64,000 bases of DNA from RI-153 sp963721725 (GTDB lineage Bacteria; Chloroflexota; Anaerolineae; Caldilineales; Caldilineaceae): positions 103,944-167,943 of the forward strand of contig CAVRLX010000020.1 of assembly GCA_963721725.1 (NCBI GenBank), in the 5' to 3' direction. Positions 38,401-46,456 of the stretch are shown here, one piece after another. Under the pieces are notes generated by a model, which saw only the letters and a list, made by a program, of their open reading frames with translations, was not told the DNA's origin and ran no database searches. A program made the position numbers and the translations under genes. How positions within the stretch are numbered: position 1 is the first letter of the stretch; each line of letters opens with the position of its first letter.

Positions 38401-39896
38401 ACACTGGTCTGGCTGTGGCGTCGGCGGATATCGCGGGGATTGTCGATGCGCTGCGCGCTCGGCGTGGCTGGCTTGCGACCAAGCCCGGTCTGGCGCTGAC
38501 GTTGCGCACTGAAAGCGGTGTCTGGATGGGGAATGCCATCCCCAGTACGGGTGAGATTACGCTGTTAATTGACTATGCCGACGGCAACGGTAACCCCGCT
38601 GGGTTGGCCCTTTGGCAAGACGGCGCGCCCATCCGCCAATTGGATAGCCCACCCGTGGACGGACAGTGGATCGTGAAGGTGCCTGCGTCGCCGGGCGCGT
38701 TGTTGTACGCCGTTGCCACGCAGCCGGACGGCAACTTTGCCGTCAGCGCGCCGCTGCGGGTGCTACACAACGAACGTACTACACTTTGGATCAACGAGAT
38801 CATGCCTGTGCCGCTTTCGGATTGGAACAGTGACGGCACGGCTGACACAAGTGACGAATATATTGAGATTTTCAATGCCGGACCTGCCCCGGCTACGTTG
38901 GCTGGGTGGCATCTGGAAGATCGCCCACTAGACGCGCCCACGGTGCGGCGGCGCTTTCAACTGGGCGCACACCATTTTGTCCCCGTGGGTGGCCGGCTGC
39001 TGATCTGGGGAGACGAGAGCGGGATTGGGTTGAACAACAGCAATGAACGGCTGGAATTAACCGATGCCAGCGGAGCCGTGATTGATTTCGTCGAGTGGGG
39101 CAGATCGTCCGGTGGAGATCGAACCTATAGCCGCGTGCCGGATGGCGGAAGCTGGCAGATCTGGTCACCTACGCCAGGGCAGAGCAACGGCAACTTTGTG
39201 ATCACCGTTCCCACGGCCACACCGCCTGCCTGGGCCGTGGCGGGCAGCGCTGCGCCCGGCACACCCGGCGGCGAAGCGGTCAGCACTTTTGGATCGGTGA
39301 CCCAGGCCAAGCTGGCCGGAATGCAAGAAGGAGTACGCTTTGTGGGGGTGGTGGTCGTGCCGCCGGGGCTGTTTAACGCTGCCATCTATGTGGCTGATCC
39401 GGCGCCTTCGCCCAACGATGCCACGGCTTGGTTGGGCGTACATGTCTATCTGCAAAGCGGCAGTTTTCCCGAACTACAAGAAGGGGATCGGGTGGACGTA
39501 CGCGGGGTGATGCGCTCGTTTCGAGGTGAACGTGAGATCCGCGTGGCCCGCCCAGAAGAGATCTGGCGGGTGGGGCCGGGCGTGCCATTGGCCCCGTTGC
39601 CGGTGACTGTGGCCGAGATCGGCGAACCATTGGAAGGCCGCTTGGTGACGTTCGAGGGAGTTGTAAGTCGCTGGCAGGGCAGCAGCATCTTTCTGGCTGA
39701 TCCGGCCAATCCCAACGCCACGCCGGTAGAGGTGCATGTACGCAGCAGCCTCTCGTGGCGGCGGCCTTTTGTCAACGAAGGCGAACGCTGGCGTGTGGTG
39801 GGCGTCGTCAGCCAGTTTGCCCGCGCTGCCCCGTGGAATGGCGGCTATCGGGTGCTGGTACGGTATCCCGAAGACTTAATTGAACTGCGCGATTGA
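35478..39896 (+). CDS. Giant secreted protein with five lamin-tail domains, a PHP-like domain and an OB-fold end
   Basis: This 1472-residue protein has a signal peptide (about 8-37). Lamin-tail domains are at about 40-200, 248-397, 428-579, 627-804 and 1102-1237. Examples are LYISEFLADPAAVDDNAGEW, IYISEVMADPAAVNDSGGEW and LWINEIMPVPLSDWNSDG; domains 2 and 3 are near copies. Short Pro/Thr linkers separate them. At about 822-1074 a segment looks like a degenerate PHP/CehA-type phosphoesterase (WIEWAAAAHGLHFIAIAD) in which most metal His are missing. The end (1264-1471) resembles OB-fold modules of secreted nucleases (GDRVDVRGVMRSFRGEREIR). It is likely a surface protein; no intact catalytic site is visible. 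ATG 35478 begins the signal peptide. Confidence 0.75.
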   Translation: MQPYSVLARMAQLLLVIPFILLGSLPQGLFTAAQAAHTPVRISQVYGGGGNAGAPWQADFVEIFNASELPQVVDGWAVEYASAEGDQWRPALFPALTLPAYSYALIGLGAGNSGDGAPLPTPDVVGTLTLSASAGKVRLVDSAGTVIDVVGYGNANQFEGAAPVTELSNNTAALRKGNGCTDTDQNSDDFEPSVPTPRNSLAAPSPCGESTTATPAPTGIITATATLTATVAVTPTATPTITLPLPPLYISEFLADPAAVDDNAGEWIEIHNPGVEPLNLRDWILADRGRDEHVITADLWIAAGGYAVLARNGDPTQNGGVNANYVYTGLSLANGDDELILRSPDSREIDVTVWGSGSGLSIRSGRSLYRNAPGDPWQSAESPWAGSAGDWGHPGGPPGVVVATPTPDPASTPTASPTETATAGPAIMIYISEVMADPAAVNDSGGEWFELFNPQPAAVNLRGWSILDDNRDRHIINTDLWIESGTYLVLARNGDPIQNGGVSPGYVYSSLTLANSNDTLLLVDAASREIDRVGWGSGTVLTIDAGASLERSDFGAVAQWQIAHSAWPGSLGDRGSPGAAYTPATAITVTPTPTLSPTPTRTPTPTRTPTVTPTRPPSIWPLRSDPAALQIEEVYFRGSDEEFVILLNVSDQPLDLAGWRLGDAQFPGSGEGVHALPAGHVMGPGALFVVARNGAAFQARWGTMPHAQTEESAASVAVLARERELATGSMALNDSGDEVILLDPDGRLADAVAYGAGDWAVIGLSAALPTAGDASLQRIPGFAFPAERDPRQRFLWAVPALSTALTLPVAQPLPPKPLPAGYLAMWGSLGASSNFSSGGHAPPHWIEWAAAAHGLHFIAIADPIDPAQRPSTAAPVFSLPAWRHPGSDAVIYSPFANVGSDPLSLLDYLRASDGVAQWWTSPLPDSRAVVAVAGNGVKSPADLWKLWRERIADPPLVVGNTLPPLPGYLDPAPRYTGLAVASADIAGIVDALRARRGWLATKPGLALTLRTESGVWMGNAIPSTGEITLLIDYADGNGNPAGLALWQDGAPIRQLDSPPVDGQWIVKVPASPGALLYAVATQPDGNFAVSAPLRVLHNERTTLWINEIMPVPLSDWNSDGTADTSDEYIEIFNAGPAPATLAGWHLEDRPLDAPTVRRRFQLGAHHFVPVGGRLLIWGDESGIGLNNSNERLELTDASGAVIDFVEWGRSSGGDRTYSRVPDGGSWQIWSPTPGQSNGNFVITVPTATPPAWAVAGSAAPGTPGGEAVSTFGSVTQAKLAGMQEGVRFVGVVVVPPGLFNAAIYVADPAPSPNDATAWLGVHVYLQSGSFPELQEGDRVDVRGVMRSFRGEREIRVARPEEIWRVGPGVPLAPLPVTVAEIGEPLEGRLVTFEGVVSRWQGSSIFLADPANPNATPVEVHVRSSLSWRRPFVNEGERWRVVGVVSQFARAAPWNGGYRVLVRYPEDLIELRD

Positions 39897-40856
39897 ACGG
39901 TCTGTGGTGGCCGTAGTCTCTGCGGCGCGGAGTGTAAAATAGGTAACTTCTGGCGGACAGTTGAGACGGGCAGGGATAACGCTGAAGCCGATGCCGCGGT
40001 TGACGTAGAGTCGGTTTCCCGGCGCGCCATAGCTGGCCTCGATCCACCCGTCTGCATGAACCTCGTTGTCACGCTGATAGGTCATCCATGTCCACTCCGG
40101 GGTAAAGGGAATGCGAACCTGTCCGCCATGCGTATGTCCGGCCATGGCCAGGGGCGCAGCGTCGGCGGGAATCTCTTCATACGAGTTGGGGTTGTGCATT
40201 AGCACGATACGAGCCGCGTCGGCGGGGAGATCGGCCAGGGCCACGGTTGGCTGATCTAATCCGGCAATGTGCGAGTCGATCCCGACAAGATAGACAGGGG
40301 TATCGGCATCTGGTGAGAGATTGACCGCTTCATTTCGGAGCACCCGAATCCCTGCTTCTTCCAACGTATCGAGCAGGGTTTCAACCTGTTCTGTTGCCAT
40401 TTCATCCTGTGGCGTTGGCATGCCGTAGTCATGATTCCCCAACACGGCATAGGTAGGAATGCCTGCGGCGGGCAGCGGACGCACAAAGTCAACCACGGTG
40501 TTAATATCTTCACGCCAGTTGCCCTGGAGGTGGTACACAAAATCTCCGGCAATCAGCACGGCCGCGGGTTTCTCATCAATGAGTTGCGCAACCGCACGCT
40601 CAATGGTCGCCGTGTTTGCCATCCACATGCCATATTGAAAATCAGCCAGTAGCCCCACGCGCTGCCCTTCCCACTCGGCGGGCAAGTGTGGAATGGTGAC
40701 CTCGTGTTCTTCTCTATCCAGCCGGTATGGCTCAACGAAAACCCCCCATACCAGCGTTAGCAACAGGAGACTCAGGATTGCCAATCCTGCATAGCGCAAA
40801 ATTTTGCTTATCACGGTGCGTTCATCCTTTCGTATTAATTTTTTGAGGAGAGACAT
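39876..40856 (-). CDS. Membrane-anchored metallophosphoesterase (YkuE-like)
   Basis: This 326-residue protein has one N-terminal membrane helix (about 22-42) and a calcineurin-like domain. Metal-site motifs are LLADFQYG, LIAGDFVYH, AVLGNHDYG, VLMHNPNS and AMAGHTHGGQV. In the first motif the usual D-x-H is D-x-Q, as occurs in some branches. The active face is probably extracytoplasmic. The substrate is unknown; related proteins act on lipid or nucleotide phosphates. Its 3' end overlaps the lamin-tail gene by 21 bp on the opposite strand. ATG 40856 is preferred to an upstream TTG. Confidence 0.8.
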   Translation of the reverse strand: MSLLKKLIRKDERTVISKILRYAGLAILSLLLLTLVWGVFVEPYRLDREEHEVTIPHLPAEWEGQRVGLLADFQYGMWMANTATIERAVAQLIDEKPAAVLIAGDFVYHLQGNWREDINTVVDFVRPLPAAGIPTYAVLGNHDYGMPTPQDEMATEQVETLLDTLEEAGIRVLRNEAVNLSPDADTPVYLVGIDSHIAGLDQPTVALADLPADAARIVLMHNPNSYEEIPADAAPLAMAGHTHGGQVRIPFTPEWTWMTYQRDNEVHADGWIEASYGAPGNRLYVNRGIGFSVIPARLNCPPEVTYFTLRAAETTATTDRSIAQFN

Positions 40857-40936
40857 CTGTATCAACCCTACCCACTGAGAGAAACACCGTCAATGGGTCA
40901 GGATATAGCTTTGCGATAGAGGTGAGGATAGGCAGG

Positions 40937-41745
40937 TTATGGGGATGGGGAAAACCAGCGCCTTTCTAAATCGGCCAGCACCCCCTGATCGCGGCAGGGT
41001 GGTGAGTGCGCTTTCCACGGCGGCATGTAGCTGCGGGGATGGATCGGCAACGCCGATCACGTAGGGATCGCCCTCTAGGGGTTGGCCCACAGCGCGGAGC
41101 GCAGCGCCGCCACCCTGGGCCAGCCGCAGGGTAACTCCATCCACAATCAGCGCGTCGCTATCACCGGCCAGCAGGGCGGCCAGGGCTTCGTCGGGGGAAG
41201 GCAGCGGCAGCCGTTCCAGCCCAATGCCTTGGCGCTGAAGCTGGCGCGCTTCAGCATCTCCAGCGCTACCCCACTCGACAGCCACAGTGCGCCCGGCCAG
41301 ATCCTCCACGCTGGCAATCGGCGAATCGGTGCGCACCACCAGCCGTGTGCCCGCCTCAAAATAGCTTGTGGTGTAGCGTAGATCCTGGGTCAGGCGCGGA
41401 TCATAGGGCAAGGCGCTGATTACACTGTCCAAACGGCCCACGACCAAGGCATCGGTAAGCCCATCAAAGCCTGTAGCGATGAGTTCCAGCGTCACGCCCA
41501 TCTCGGCGGCCAGCGCCCGCGCCAGATCCACATCATAGCCAATCATTTCGCCGCGTTCGTTCAATGTCTCAAAGGGTGGAAAGCTGGGATCCATGCCTCA
41601 CACGCCAGGCGCGCCCATTTTGGATCTCTTCCCAGGTGCGGTCGCCGCGCCGAAAGATCGCACCGTCGGTCAGCCAATGTGTTGCCAGCCCAATCAGAAC
41701 CACGCCAACAACCAAACCGATTATCCAAAGCTGTTTTTGCTTCAT
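40937..41745 (-). CDS. Family 3 solute-binding protein, interrupted by two frameshifts
   Basis: Three pieces join into one 268-residue protein: an N-terminal membrane or signal helix (MKQKQLWIIGLVVGVVLIGL, from 41745); a body (MDPSFPPFETLNERGEMIGY, DVDLARALAAEMGV, DSVISALPYDPRL); and an end RDQGVLADLERRWFSPSP. Breaks lie at about 41598 and 40991-40994, and deleting one base at each restores the frame (807 nt). The fold binds amino acids or similar polar solutes for an ABC importer, but no permease or ATPase gene is adjacent. The start ATG overlaps the stop of the GH39-like gene by 4 bp, so the two are coupled. Confidence 0.7.
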
Positions 41746-42881
41746 GGTGCGTTGCCTTTGCCCCTGGCATACGATTGCACCTCCAAATAGATGGGCTTTG
41801 GCTCAAACTCTGTATCCACAAAGGTGTAATAATCCTGATAACTTTTGGCATCCCACGGATAGCGGAAGGCCCAAAAGCTGAGGCTCTCTAGCCAGGGCCA
41901 TTCGTTCTGGGCGATCTCGTAGGCGCGTAGGGTGTAGAGGATGCGCTGGGCGGGGCGCACGGCGCGTGTCCAGCGCGGGTGATCGTTCCAGCCGCCCTCG
42001 GTGATCATCATGGTTTTGTCGCCGTCGCCGTTGCGCACCATGATCTGGCGCAACAACTCGGTGCGGCGAAAGTTGATCACCTGGGCATCAGGCGGGTCGT
42101 CGGGGTCCGAGTGCCAGCCATAGGCGTGAACAGCCAACACGTCGAAAAAATCCGCCGCGCCAGCCTCGTACATGCGTTGCAAATAGAGCAGATCGTCCAT
42201 GCCCCATTCGCTGTCGGGCGGGGCCAATGTGGGGGCCAGCGCGCCACCCAATACTTGTACGTCAGGGTTTGCTGCTTTGATTAGCGGATAGACCACCCGC
42301 AGCATTTGCGCATAGCTCTCGGGGTCCACCGGGCGATACCCCCATTCCAGGCTGAGATCGGGTTCGTTCCAGATGATGACATCGTGGACTTTGCCCTGAT
42401 AGCGGCGTACAAACTCGGCGGCAAAACGGCCAAAGTCGGCGTAGTTTTCCGCTGGCAAGAGCAACGGCGTGCTGCCTTTGGGGCGCGCCCACTCAGGTAC
42501 ATAGCCCAGCCGTGCAATCACGGTCAGCCCCTGGCGGGTGGCGTGATCAATCACAAGATCGGGATGGCTCCAATCAAACTGGCCGGGGCGCGGTTCGTAA
42601 TAAGCCCAGGGAAAATACTCGACAATCCAGGGCGCGCCCATCTCGCGCACCATCTCCAACGTGCGTTTAATCTTCCACGGCTCGGCCTCGTCGGTTAACC
42701 GGGTATGGACGCCCATTTGGGGATTGATGGTCTGAACCTGTTGTTGGGGACCGAGGGGGAGATGATCGGAAAAAAGCGTGGACAGCCAGAGAAGCGCAGC
42801 CGCAGAGAGAAAGATGGCTAATCCCAACAAAAGCAAGGAAGCTCTGGGCCAGTGGGCTGGCTTGCGGAAAAATGGGCGCAT
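41742..42881 (-). CDS. Membrane-anchored glycoside-hydrolase-like protein (GH39/GH5 clan)
   Basis: This 379-residue protein has an N-terminal membrane helix (about 12-35) and a TIM barrel. VHDVIIWNEPDLSLEWGYRP holds the acid/base Glu (about 173) and MMITEGGWNDHPRW a likely nucleophile Glu (about 295), the clan-A pattern. FLAVHAYGW and WAFRYPWD fit the family. It probably acts on extracellular polysaccharide. It is related in architecture to the barrel of the giant protein at 28216. It is coupled by a 4-bp overlap to the solute-binding protein that follows, suggesting a sugar- or peptide-uptake link. Confidence 0.75.
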   Translation of the reverse strand: MRPFFRKPAHWPRASLLLLGLAIFLSAAALLWLSTLFSDHLPLGPQQQVQTINPQMGVHTRLTDEAEPWKIKRTLEMVREMGAPWIVEYFPWAYYEPRPGQFDWSHPDLVIDHATRQGLTVIARLGYVPEWARPKGSTPLLLPAENYADFGRFAAEFVRRYQGKVHDVIIWNEPDLSLEWGYRPVDPESYAQMLRVVYPLIKAANPDVQVLGGALAPTLAPPDSEWGMDDLLYLQRMYEAGAADFFDVLAVHAYGWHSDPDDPPDAQVINFRRTELLRQIMVRNGDGDKTMMITEGGWNDHPRWTRAVRPAQRILYTLRAYEIAQNEWPWLESLSFWAFRYPWDAKSYQDYYTFVDTEFEPKPIYLEVQSYARGKGNAP

Positions 42882-42919
42882 AAATTCTGCACTATCATTG
42901 CCAGCGGGCCAGCGTGGCC

Positions 42920-43489
42920 TCAGGCTTTGATATCCTCGTCGGTGACCTCAACGACTTCATCTTCGTGGGCGTCATTATCGGGGGTGACGGGCGGGGCCGC
43001 TTTGGGGGTAACTGCGGCTTTGGCCTCGGGCATGTCGGGTTCGTCACGGCTCTCTTCAATGGCATGGATGCCGTTTTCGGCTTGGCGTAGTGATGCCCCC
43101 AATTGAGTCGCCAATTGACGCAACACATCCAATGCGTATTCTTCCGACTCCTGAATCATCCGCATCCCTTCATCCTGACCCATGTTAACAATGCGCTCGG
43201 CTTCGCGGCGCGCCTCTTGCACCACGTAGTGATCGCCCACCCGTTTCATGGCCTCTTCTTCTGCCCGTGTCACAATCGCCTCGCCACGCAGTCGGGCATC
43301 GTGGAGGATGCGATCGCGCTCGGCGATCATGCGCTCGCTCTCTTTGATGGCACTGGGCACGCTGATGCGCATCTGGTCGATTAAACGCAGACATTCTTCT
43401 TCATTGACCATCAGCGACGAGGTGAACGGGACACGCCAGCCCTGATTGAGAACCTGTTCGAGTTGATCGACCAATTGCAGAATTTCCAT
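42920..43489 (-). CDS. AtpF/DivIVA-like coiled-coil protein
   Basis: This 189-residue protein is mostly a long charged helix (about residues 30-135) with heptad-like spacing, including RMIAERDRILHDARLRGEAI and EAERIVNMGQDEGM. The tail is acidic and Pro/Ala-rich (to VVEVTDEDIKA). It resembles ATP synthase subunit b and DivIVA coiled coils but has no membrane anchor. It follows coaD by 38 bp. The role is unknown; a scaffold or division function is possible. Confidence 0.5.
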   Translation of the reverse strand: MEILQLVDQLEQVLNQGWRVPFTSSLMVNEEECLRLIDQMRISVPSAIKESERMIAERDRILHDARLRGEAIVTRAEEEAMKRVGDHYVVQEARREAERIVNMGQDEGMRMIQESEEYALDVLRQLATQLGASLRQAENGIHAIEESRDEPDMPEAKAAVTPKAAPPVTPDNDAHEDEVVEVTDEDIKA

Positions 43490-43527
43490 GATGCATCCTC
43501 TAAATTTGGATGAAGTGGGCCGAATAC

Positions 43528-44088
43528 TTAGCCGCGATGGGAAAGCTTGCCGCGTGTTTTGGAGATGCCCTGCGCCTTGGGCTTCACTTCCGGCAGATCG
43601 GCGGCGGGCCGGCCGGCAAAGCGCTCAGCAAGCGCCGCTGCTACATTAGGCGCAACCCAGGCTGCAATATCGCCGCCTAGACCTGCCACTTCCTTGACAA
43701 TCGTAGAACTCAGATAAGTATAGTCGGTGCTACAGATCAGACAGGAAAGCTCAATGTCGGGGGCCAAATGGCGGTTTGCCAGCCCGATTTGGGATTCAAA
43801 CTGATAATCGGCCACGTTGCGCAGCCCCCGCACAATCACATTTGCATGAACGGCGCGGGCACATTCTACCGTTAATCCGGTAAAGGAAACAATTGAGATA
43901 TTGGGCAAATCGCGCAATGCATCCTGGGCCAGAGCAACGCGCTCCTCGGTGCTGAAGAGCAATTTCTTGGGCGGCGAATGGTAGACCCCCACCACCACTT
44001 CTGCAAAGATAGCGGCGGCGCGCCGGGCTACGTCCAGATGTCCATTGTGCATGGGATCAAACGTGCCTGGATAGAGTGCCCGTGTCAT
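43528..44088 (-). CDS. coaD: Phosphopantetheine adenylyltransferase
   Basis: This 186-residue enzyme of coenzyme A synthesis transfers AMP to 4'-phosphopantetheine. ALYPGTFDPMHNGHLDVARRA carries the nucleotidyltransferase H-x-G-H-like signature (HNGH). VIVRGLRNVADYQFESQI and STIVKEVAGLGGD are the other conserved blocks. The C-terminus has a 25-residue basic extension (KPKAQGISKTRGKL). ATG 44088 starts MTRALYPGTF, the standard N-terminus. It is 31 bp downstream of hemW. Confidence 0.94.
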   Translation of the reverse strand: MTRALYPGTFDPMHNGHLDVARRAAAIFAEVVVGVYHSPPKKLLFSTEERVALAQDALRDLPNISIVSFTGLTVECARAVHANVIVRGLRNVADYQFESQIGLANRHLAPDIELSCLICSTDYTYLSSTIVKEVAGLGGDIAAWVAPNVAAALAERFAGRPAADLPEVKPKAQGISKTRGKLSHRG

Positions 44089-44119
44089 AGACTGCCTTTC
44101 CGATCTCTTGAGGGGAGGG

Positions 44120-45352
44120 TCAGGGTAGAAATGCCGCAAAAATGCCGTTGCCCACCATCAGCCCGCGCCCAGTTAGGCGCAGACGGTCACTCTCCAGCGT
44201 GAGCATGCCCAGATCCACAAATCGGGCAATTTGCGCGGCATAGACGTCAGTCAAGTCGCGCTCATAGCGTTCGTGGAATCCGGCAAAAGAAACGCCCTCT
44301 TCAATCAGGCGTAACCCCAACATCATGGTTTCGCCCATTGAGGTCGCTACATCAATTTCCTCATGAAACTCTTCCACAGAATCACCTGCCACCATTCGTT
44401 TAATATAGCCCGGCACAGGTTTGCGATTGCTCCAGCGCAGGCCAAAGGGAGCCTCCGCCGTGCGTAAATAGCTGTGTGCGCCCGGTCCCAGGCCCAGGAA
44501 ATCTTGATTGCGCCAGTAGAGCAGATTGTGTTTGCAGACGAATTGCGAATGGCGGTCCGTCTTCGTCCAATTGGATACCTCGTAGTGAGTATACCCAGCC
44601 GCAGCCATACTCGCCATTGCCATTTCATAGAGCAACCCGGCGTGATCATCGTCCGGGGCGTCTACGCTGCCAGTTGCCACCCAGTGATGGAGCGGTGTGT
44701 TGGGTTCAACAATCAAGCTATACAGGCTAAGATGTTCCGGGCCAAGCGTTAGGGCTGTGTCTAATGTGCGCTGCCAGTTCTCTACAGATTGATGGGGCAG
44801 CCCAAAGATAAAGTCCAAGTTGATGTTGCTGAACCCAGCCTCACGGGCGGCAGCAAAGGCCGTGTGTACATCGTCTACGCTGTGAATGCGCCCCAGAAAT
44901 TGGAGTTCGTCGGGCTGGAAGCTCTGTACGCCCATGCTCAGGCGATTGACACCCAACCGGTGGAGGGCCTGAAACTTGGCCTGATCTACGGTGCCGGGGT
45001 TGGCCTCGCTGGTAATCTCACAGTTGGCGGTCAGATCGAACGATTGTCGTACTGTGTTGAAAATCTGCGCCAACGCCCGTTCTTCCAAGACAGTGGGCGT
45101 TCCTCCGCCCAAGAATATAGTCTCCACCTGTCGTCGCTGCAACCGTTCGCCCCATTGTGTAATTTCCAAACAGAGCGCGTCTACATAGGCATCGAAAAGA
45201 TTGTCCAACCGGGCATAGGTGTTGAAATCGCAGTAGGGACACTTTTGTTCACAAAATGGGATATGAATGTACAGCCCAAAGGGATGGGGCTGGTCAGCGC
45301 CCGCAGGGGAAAGGATGGAATTGGGTAAGGAAAACGGCATAGATACGGTCAT
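44120..45352 (-). CDS. hemW: Radical SAM heme chaperone HemW
   Basis: This 410-residue protein has the radical-SAM cysteines in FCEQKCPYCDF (C-x3-C-x2-C), then VETIFLGGGTPTVL, EANPGTVDQAKF and RLSMGVQSFQPDEL. The C-terminal winged-helix-like part is present. HemW homologues were long annotated as oxygen-independent coproporphyrinogen oxidases, but the HemN-specific fourth Cys is absent here, which fits a heme-carrier role in the cytosol. The gene starts 8 bp after the FHA regulator stop. Confidence 0.88.
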   Translation of the reverse strand: MTVSMPFSLPNSILSPAGADQPHPFGLYIHIPFCEQKCPYCDFNTYARLDNLFDAYVDALCLEITQWGERLQRRQVETIFLGGGTPTVLEERALAQIFNTVRQSFDLTANCEITSEANPGTVDQAKFQALHRLGVNRLSMGVQSFQPDELQFLGRIHSVDDVHTAFAAAREAGFSNINLDFIFGLPHQSVENWQRTLDTALTLGPEHLSLYSLIVEPNTPLHHWVATGSVDAPDDDHAGLLYEMAMASMAAAGYTHYEVSNWTKTDRHSQFVCKHNLLYWRNQDFLGLGPGAHSYLRTAEAPFGLRWSNRKPVPGYIKRMVAGDSVEEFHEEIDVATSMGETMMLGLRLIEEGVSFAGFHERYERDLTDVYAAQIARFVDLGMLTLESDRLRLTGRGLMVGNGIFAAFLP

Positions 45353-45360
45353 GGCCGAGG

Positions 45361-46077
45361 TTAGCGGTTCTCCAGGCGGAAGCCATGTCCGCGCACGGTG
45401 ACAATATAGCGAAATTCCTCGTCACATTCGGCAATGCGTTCGCGCAGGCGGCGCACGAGGGCATCAATGGCCTGTTCGCTGACCCCTTCGCCGCTGGTCT
45501 CCGGCCAGACACCATCGACGATCTGTTCACGCGTGACCACACCACCGCCCGCTTCCCACAGACCATTGAGCAGCCGATATTGATGCAGGCTGAGGGGCGG
45601 GTCGATCATTTGATTGTTCACCCAGACTTGGCGCGTCTCTTTGTCCAGACGTAGCCCGGTTTGGGCATCGTCTAAAGTGAGGGGCGCGGTGGCCCCGGCA
45701 TCCACAAAGGCCAGCTTAAAGCGTAGCGCAATCTGGAGTTCGTCGCCATCCTCCAGCCGCATGACCGTTGCAATATCCTGTCCGTTAACGTGGGTTCCAT
45801 TTTTGCTACCCAGATCCTCGACAAAGTAGCCATCCTCGTGCCAAAAGATACGTGCATGGTTGCGGCTCACTTGGCGATCGGGCAATGTAATATCACAGTC
45901 CACATCGCGGCCAATGTGCAGCGGCGCAGTGCGGCTGAGTACCCAACGCCGACCGGCCTCGCTGCCATGGCGCAGAATCAGCATGGCGCTCTCCCGATGG
46001 GCGGTCGCTGTGTTGCCATTCTCGCTATAATGTACGGCATCGGCGGGGGGGACAGATTGTCCGGTTACATGATCCAT
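45361..46077 (-). CDS. FHA-domain winged-helix transcriptional regulator
   Basis: This 238-residue protein has an FHA domain (about 45-120) with HIGRDVDCDITLPDRQVSRN, then HARIFW and LGSKNGTHVNG; the Arg, Ser and Asn that bind phosphothreonine are present. An OmpR-type winged helix follows (about 145-238, LSLHQYRLLNGLWEAGG and TVRGHGFRLE). FHA domains read kinase marks, and a Ser/Thr kinase gene lies immediately upstream on the other strand. The two probably form a phospho-signalling pair. It heads the hemW-coaD run. Confidence 0.83.
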   Translation of the reverse strand: MDHVTGQSVPPADAVHYSENGNTATAHRESAMLILRHGSEAGRRWVLSRTAPLHIGRDVDCDITLPDRQVSRNHARIFWHEDGYFVEDLGSKNGTHVNGQDIATVMRLEDGDELQIALRFKLAFVDAGATAPLTLDDAQTGLRLDKETRQVWVNNQMIDPPLSLHQYRLLNGLWEAGGGVVTREQIVDGVWPETSGEGVSEQAIDALVRRLRERIAECDEEFRYIVTVRGHGFRLENR

Positions 46078-46456
46078 TAGTATAAATCCTGATTCTCCTC
46101 AAGCGCACAGACAGAACGGTATCAACCATTTTTCAAAGTGAAACCGGCTCAAAAAACCAAGTTTTTAACCCGCAGTTTCACTCTGATAGGCGAACCCAAA
46201 ACTCTGTTTCTCAAAACTAACTTTACTATAAGATATAATCTGTGCGGATAAACCCTGATGATCGAGAGACCGCGGGGAATTTTAACCCAATCCTACACTA
46301 CTATATAATAGCGCCTGCTGTGTGATCTCTTGCACGGAGCCTATTATACCGAAAATCGTGGGCTTTTGCACAAATGCTTTTAGAACCATCCCGGCTTCGC
46401 CCTATGGATGCCACATCTTGCACTGTCAAAGGATGCACTGTCAAAGGGGCTGATCT
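46078..46456. other. Divergent intergenic region between FHA regulator and kinase
   Basis: 379 bp, AT-rich, with a TATAAT at 46234-46239 but no good -35. A hairpin (AGTGAAAC at 46137 and GTTTCACT about 30 bp on) lies near the FHA start. GCACTGTCAAAGG occurs twice near 46419-46445, just before the kinase start. It should contain both promoters. Confidence 0.4.
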
